Positions 60,003 through 64,000 of a DNA stretch of 64,000 nucleotides are shown here, piece by piece. Origin of the DNA: Synechococcus sp. PCC 7336 (GTDB lineage: Bacteria > Cyanobacteriota > Cyanobacteriia > Thermostichales > PCC-7336); NCBI RefSeq assembly GCF_000332275.1, contig NZ_CM001776.1:1473268-1537267 (forward strand), in the 5' to 3' direction. Every line of letters starts with the position of its first letter. Position 1 is the first letter of the stretch. The translations under genes and the position numbers were made by a program. The notes below the pieces were generated by a model. The model did no database searches. It was not told the DNA's origin and saw only the letters and a program-made list of their open reading frames with translations.

Positions 60003-61670
60003 TTATGGCGATACCCCAAAGAGATGACGAGCATCGTCAATACTGGCAAGATCTTGAAGGAAACGCTGCCGCAATGCATTATCGGCCCCCAAAAATAAGC
60101 ACACCACCTCTTTCGGTCCACGGCTAGTGGGCATACGACGGATACTCACCCAGGAACAATAAGCCCCTCCATTCCCAGCACTTCCACCAACATCATTTTT
60201 ACGCTTATATTGAGGGTTATAAATCAGATCGATCCCTGCTCCCCGCGTTCTTTCTGGAAGACTTTCACGCCAACTAAAATTGTCAAGATCTAGCGGACGA
60301 TCCGGTGGCCCAGGTACAAGATATACAGCACAAGAGTTTGGCGAAAACACCTCCGCCTTTTTAAAACTGCGTTCTGGAGAGAACCGCTGCGGCCAACGCT
60401 TCCGAACAGCACTCTCCCATTGCGAATACACATGCTTCCAGTACTTTGCTTCCGGTGGTATGACTAACTGCTTCGTTTTTTCCCTATCGACATGCGTGAG
60501 ATTGAGAAACCCGCCGCGAGCAGCTTCGTAACCATTATCTAGCCTGAAAACATGTAGCGGCCTTCTCCCCCCTCGCCCGACACAACAGACAGAATTACCT
60601 ATGCGTATGACAGGAACAACAAGGGATTCAAGGATTTGGCTGGGAGCATGTACGTCAACGTGACCTTGCCAACCATAAAACCTTGGAGAATCACTCGATC
60701 GCTGCCCCCAAACCCCACCCCGATGCATCTCTAAGCGGATTAACCCCCGCACTGCATTCGGTTCAATTTCTCCCATCAACTCCGCCAACGTTATTTGGGC
60801 GTCCTCATGGCTCATCACCCCCAACAACAGACGCATCATCCAAGACCGCAGCCACCCCCGCCAGTGAGAAGGTCTTAACTCCATCGTCTGCGTATCTGGC
60901 CCAGCGCACCCCTGGCTGTACAAACTAAAAGTCAGCCTCTTCTTCTCCCAACCAGGATTTGGCTCGATCGCCTTATGGGTCTCGCCAAAACCAGCGATCG
61001 CCCCATACCCAGAAGCAGTCCTGCTACCCACCCCATTCAGTAACAGCGCTTGCTGCACCCACCCCCAAACTTCCTCCACATCATCGGCAGTGACCTTGCC
61101 AGGAAGCCCCCGAATCGCCACCCGAAAGACAATCTCTTGCTCGCCATCACCCAGCGTATAGAGAGATAAAGGTGTCCCTTGCCCCTCGTGATAAACCTGA
61201 AACTGCTGCTGTGGATTGACGATATCTAAAGACAGCCTGGTGGCCTTCAGAGGCCAAGCATCGAGAAACTGGATCTTGCCCGCAACGATCTCGCGCTTGT
61301 CCTGATGCCCCAGCAACGCCAGCATCTTAGGTTCAATCTCGGATCTCTTAGCAGCCCAAGCCCGCACTAATCCGCGAATAGATGCTGCTGGAATATAGCC
61401 ATTAATAGGCAGCTCGTGAAGAGACTCCCAGTTTTCCCCTACGTTGCGTTTTCCCTCGGGGCGACGCGCATCCTGAGGTAAGCCAGACCCGACAAGCCAA
61501 GCCCCAGAAGCCTCTCCCGCAGAAATCATCGTTTCTAAATCGGGATGGGGGTACGACCCGGCTTTGGCCCGCCACTGGAGCTTGAATTCTCCCTGACGGA
61601 CGAGATTGCGCCCTCTTGCCTGCTCCTGCCGAGCTAGCAACTCCACCAACTTTGGCCCGGTGTACAGCAT
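60003..61670 (-). CDS. cmr6: Type III-B RAMP protein: Cmr6 domain joined to a second RAMP-like domain
   Basis: 555 residues, roughly twice a typical Cmr6. The first ~235 residues show Cmr6/RAMP features: INGYIPAASIRGLVRAWAAK (the IPGSSIKG-type loop) and the Gly-rich end GVGSRTASGYGAI. The second half begins KKRLTFSLYSQGCAGP and has ELRPSHWRGWLRSWMMRLLL, which resembles the Cmr1 signature of a RPSSIRG-type loop followed by an LRFWWR-type helix. No separate cmr1 is visible in the window. A Cmr6-Cmr1-like fusion is therefore plausible but not proven. In the Cmr complex Cmr6 and Cmr1 cap the 3' end of the crRNA. The ATG directly follows the cmr5 stop codon (TAGATG). Confidence 0.75.
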   Translation of the reverse strand: MLYTGPKLVELLARQEQARGRNLVRQGEFKLQWRAKAGSYPHPDLETMISAGEASGAWLVGSGLPQDARRPEGKRNVGENWESLHELPINGYIPAASIRGLVRAWAAKRSEIEPKMLALLGHQDKREIVAGKIQFLDAWPLKATRLSLDIVNPQQQFQVYHEGQGTPLSLYTLGDGEQEIVFRVAIRGLPGKVTADDVEEVWGWVQQALLLNGVGSRTASGYGAIAGFGETHKAIEPNPGWEKKRLTFSLYSQGCAGPDTQTMELRPSHWRGWLRSWMMRLLLGVMSHEDAQITLAELMGEIEPNAVRGLIRLEMHRGGVWGQRSSDSPRFYGWQGHVDVHAPSQILESLVVPVIRIGNSVCCVGRGGRRPLHVFRLDNGYEAARGGFLNLTHVDREKTKQLVIPPEAKYWKHVYSQWESAVRKRWPQRFSPERSFKKAEVFSPNSCAVYLVPGPPDRPLDLDNFSWRESLPERTRGAGIDLIYNPQYKRKNDVGGSAGNGGAYCSWVSIRRMPTSRGPKEVVCLFLGADNALRQRFLQDLASIDDARHLFGVSP

Positions 61671-62198
61671 CTAACGATCCTCGTAGGCGCGTGCCCAGAA
61701 ATTCCAGTGGTTGACCATAAGCAACGCCTGTCGCCACCCCACCAAATAGGCCGAGGCATCATTGTTGGCAATCTCCACAACAGCCTTCATCAAGTCCTTG
61801 GGATCGATATCTGGATCGTCCTTAATTAACTGACCTAACAAAGACTTCCACACGGGCACCGTCCGTTTGCGGACTTCCCCTTCCCGAGAATTTTCTTGGT
61901 TGATATAACCAACTGCTGAGAGCAAGCCAAACAAGCGCAAATGCTGCGACAACCTCAGCACAGCAGTGACGCTATCCCGATCTAAAGCAGACTGGTCTTC
62001 TCCCTTCATATAAACCTGGATATGTTCGTGAGCTTCGAGGCTGGCTCGCTCGGGCTGTACAACAATAGATGACATTTTCGAAGAAGAAGACATTGAGGCT
62101 GGCTTGGGCTTCACTTGGGTGAAACTGGTTTGGCGATCGCTCGACGGTGTTTGCGTTTTAGATTTTGACTTTTGGTTGCGCTTATTCTTGTTTGCCAC
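61671..62198 (-). CDS. cmr5: Type III-B small subunit Cmr5
   Basis: 175 residues from a GTG with a strong GGAGG 8 bp upstream that overlaps the end of cmr4. The Lys/Ser/Thr-rich first ~50 residues look disordered and lengthen the protein beyond the usual ~130. The helical domain ends SAYLVGWRQALLMVNHWNFW, the typical Cmr5 C-terminal pattern. Cmr5 lines the belly filament of the complex along the target RNA. The alternative in-frame ATG (MSSSSKMSS) lies past the first part of the disordered region. Confidence 0.82.
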   Translation of the reverse strand: MANKNKRNQKSKSKTQTPSSDRQTSFTQVKPKPASMSSSSKMSSIVVQPERASLEAHEHIQVYMKGEDQSALDRDSVTAVLRLSQHLRLFGLLSAVGYINQENSREGEVRKRTVPVWKSLLGQLIKDDPDIDPKDLMKAVVEIANNDASAYLVGWRQALLMVNHWNFWARAYEDR

Positions 62199-62202
62199 GG
62201 AA

Positions 62203-63096
62203 TTAACCTCCTACGGCAGGCGTTGCTTGCCTGTCATCTTGTTTCACCTGCGGAGCCTCACTCTTTCCTACCCAGCTCTGCACCCAGCCACGACCGACAT
62301 TTGCTTGACCACCCACCTGGAGAAGTCCAGAGAGCAAATCGTGCAAAACCTCGTGGGCTTCGAGAGTTTTCTCGGTTGCAGTGCTGTAGCCCCAAGGGAA
62401 ATACAAGAGGGTATCTTTGGGGATGCAAATGTCCGTCCAAAACACCTCTGCCGAACCACCCGCTTCCTCCTCGGTGTCTGCCTGAATTTTGTTGCGGACC
62501 TGAGTCCACAGGGAATGCTCCATCAACACCTGAAAATCAGCATCCGGTAAGACAATGCGATTTTGCGACCAGGTTTGTGCAATCTCCCCTTGCAACGACA
62601 GCGGCCATTCCTGGCTAAGAGCCAAAGCCGGTGAGACTTCTGTGGGAATCGTTTGTACCTCAATCCTGGCATCGGCGACGTGATAGGTTCCTGCACGAGT
62701 GCCAATCGGATGTTTGGGAAGCGTCGGACAGGCTTGCTTACTGACAAGAGCACGATCTCGAATCAGGGAGTGGCAACTCACCCAGGTAAAGACCTCGCGA
62801 GTGCCGTTGAGTGCCATCGTCCGCATCGGCACCCATAAGAGCCGCGCATCCCCAAACCAGACTTGATGTACCCCCATTTGCTGTCTCTCCTTCTGTTCTT
62901 GCCCAAAGAGCAAGTCAGCATAGGGAGATAGAGATTCAACCTCGCGACGCAAACTTCCCCGCAATGACGAGCCCGGAATGTAAGGAAACTGGGTATGGAC
63001 CTCGCGAGCAATATCCAAAATATTGCCGAGATCTCCTTCTCCACCGCAGTGGATTGGAGCTAAGCCATAAAGATAACCAATACGAAAATCAGTCAA
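62203..63096 (-). CDS. cmr4: Type III-B backbone RAMP protein and RNase Cmr4
   Basis: 297 residues. The N-terminus YLYGLAPIHCGGEGDLGNIL is followed by Asp28, the position of the catalytic Asp that cuts target RNA at 6-nt intervals, and then by the family loop FPYIPGSSLRGSLRR. The C-terminal Gly-rich LLQVGGQANVGRGWV is also characteristic. Multiple copies form the backbone of the complex along the crRNA. It lies 9 bp after cmr3 and 4 bp before cmr5, so it is cotranscribed. Confidence 0.88.
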   Translation of the reverse strand: MTDFRIGYLYGLAPIHCGGEGDLGNILDIAREVHTQFPYIPGSSLRGSLRREVESLSPYADLLFGQEQKERQQMGVHQVWFGDARLLWVPMRTMALNGTREVFTWVSCHSLIRDRALVSKQACPTLPKHPIGTRAGTYHVADARIEVQTIPTEVSPALALSQEWPLSLQGEIAQTWSQNRIVLPDADFQVLMEHSLWTQVRNKIQADTEEEAGGSAEVFWTDICIPKDTLLYFPWGYSTATEKTLEAHEVLHDLLSGLLQVGGQANVGRGWVQSWVGKSEAPQVKQDDRQATPAVGG

Positions 63097-63105
63097 AATT
63101 TCACC

Positions 63106-64000
63106 TCAAAAAGTTGTCCAAAGCATGTTGGAGTAACCCAGTTGATACCAACGTTTGACGTAGTTAGGGGCATCGTCGCTGGCCTGATACAACTGGGGCC
63201 GATCGCCCTTGAGAGCATTCAGGTAATACTGACTGCCAGCCGGAGCCGCAAAGACCTGTGGGGACGGCAGACTAGCCTTAGTGCGTCCGCGAGCCTGCTG
63301 CTCGGAAGTTGGCTCGAACTGGTAACGACCGCCGATCGGCACCGGCTTATCGGTAGCGACGCTAACGAGGGGACCAGGAGTCTGGTTGGGATTGGCTGGC
63401 GTGGCCAGACTCCATTCCCAGGGCCAAGCCCGACAGTAGGCAACCTGCTTTTCCTTCGGAGCCTTGGGGTAAGGAAGGCGGCGACGCTCGAACACACCGG
63501 GCGTGGCGAGGTAAGCCACAAGCTGGCCTCCCTGTTGGGAATTCTGCTCGGAAGTCTGGGCGATCGCCTGCCATTCCTTCGCGATGGTTGTGGGCGCGCG
63601 GTCGAGGATAGCGCGGTGACCTTCGCCGCCAAGACGCAGAGTGGCAGGACATTGGACATCGAGAGGGTCGCGGAGGGCGATCGCCAAACACCAATAAGGC
63701 TTCAGACGAATGGCATTCTCAACGAAATAGCCATCAGCATTCTTCACCTGGCGGGAGCCCGCCTGCATCGAGTTGTGCGGTCGGTGCTCGATCTCCCAAG
63801 GCTCAGAGGCATCGTCCCGCTCGGTCGGAGAGCGGGGGCTGCGTCGATTGGTGAATGTGCCCTGGCAGTGGCCGACTTTGAGGTAGTTGAGGAGGTCTTT
63901 GGCGGAGATGTAGGGAATCGGACGCTCTTTGGAAGACGTTTCAGGCACCTCAGATTGGGAGTGGTGGATGAGGGGGCTGGGGACGCTGGGATCGCTGAGG
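63106..64000 (-). CDS. cmr3: Type III-B RAMP protein Cmr3 (5' end outside window)
   Basis: The frame is open through the right edge, so the N-terminal part is missing (about 297 residues are visible). Recognisable Cmr3 features are the IPYISAKDLLNYLKVG region and the conserved Glu-Arg/His context (EPWEIEHRPHNSMQAGSRQV) with DGYFVENAIRLKPYWCLAI. Also present is the Gly-rich LRLGGEGHRAIL and, near the end, PIGGRYQFEP and KRWYQLGYSNML. Cmr3 binds Cas10 and the crRNA 5' handle, so it should match the GGAAAC handle of the adjacent repeats. cas10 is expected just upstream, outside the window. Confidence 0.82.
   Translation of the reverse strand, partial: LSDPSVPSPLIHHSQSEVPETSSKERPIPYISAKDLLNYLKVGHCQGTFTNRRSPRSPTERDDASEPWEIEHRPHNSMQAGSRQVKNADGYFVENAIRLKPYWCLAIALRDPLDVQCPATLRLGGEGHRAILDRAPTTIAKEWQAIAQTSEQNSQQGGQLVAYLATPGVFERRRLPYPKAPKEKQVAYCRAWPWEWSLATPANPNQTPGPLVSVATDKPVPIGGRYQFEPTSEQQARGRTKASLPSPQVFAAPAGSQYYLNALKGDRPQLYQASDDAPNYVKRWYQLGYSNMLWTTF

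Overview
The window is chromosomal DNA of a cyanobacterium. The HIP1 octamer GCGATCGC is scattered through almost every resident gene, and the housekeeping genes are cyanobacterial in kind: rubA-ycf48 (photosystem II assembly), an EbsA-like protein, an EGY-type site-2 protease, rplI-dnaB with an intein, and trpE. I cannot name the species from sequence alone.

Layout. 1-12,163 is mostly a minus-strand housekeeping block: a two-kinase/response-regulator cluster, dnaB (intein in the P-loop) behind rplI, an acetolactate-synthase-like enzyme, the site-2 protease, the EbsA-like protein, ycf48 and rubA, then one small plus-strand membrane protein. A broken HicB-like gene and a dispersed palindromic repeat precede trpE (12,939-14,438).

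14,946-48,870 is a large modular RHS/YD-repeat locus. One intact 3,847-residue protein (beta-rich adhesin-like N-terminus, VWA-like and SdrD-B-like domains, about ten Ig-like repeats, YD repeats, RHS core, about 200-residue variable tail) is followed by two related small membrane-anchored proteins. Then come a 5'-truncated, frameshifted orphan copy with a different tail and an ankyrin-repeat protein, a block of insertion sequences, a second orphan copy whose 3.45-kb core appears identical to the intact gene but whose tail differs and is followed by a third member of the small-protein family, and a decayed fourth remnant. This arrangement fits a polymorphic toxin/adhesin locus with replaceable tail-immunity cassettes. 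Tail toxicity and immunity are inferred.

49,501-64,000 is a type III-B CRISPR-Cmr region: a truncated serine recombinase, 8 repeats, an ISL3-family insertion sequence, 95 more identical 36-bp repeats, a probable leader, a decayed gene plus a second copy of the dispersed repeat, and a tightly packed minus-strand operon cmr3(partial)-cmr4-cmr5-cmr6. The cmr6 product is unusually long and looks like a Cmr6 domain joined to a second RAMP-like domain. Repeat and operon orientation both indicate crRNA transcription from the minus strand, with new spacers entering near 59,073. No cas1, cas2, cas6 or cas10 lies in the window; the operon continues past the right edge.

Two themes link the regions: heavy mobile-element traffic (at least five IS types, two MITE-like repeat families, an intein) and modular conflict systems (RHS tails, CRISPR-Cmr).
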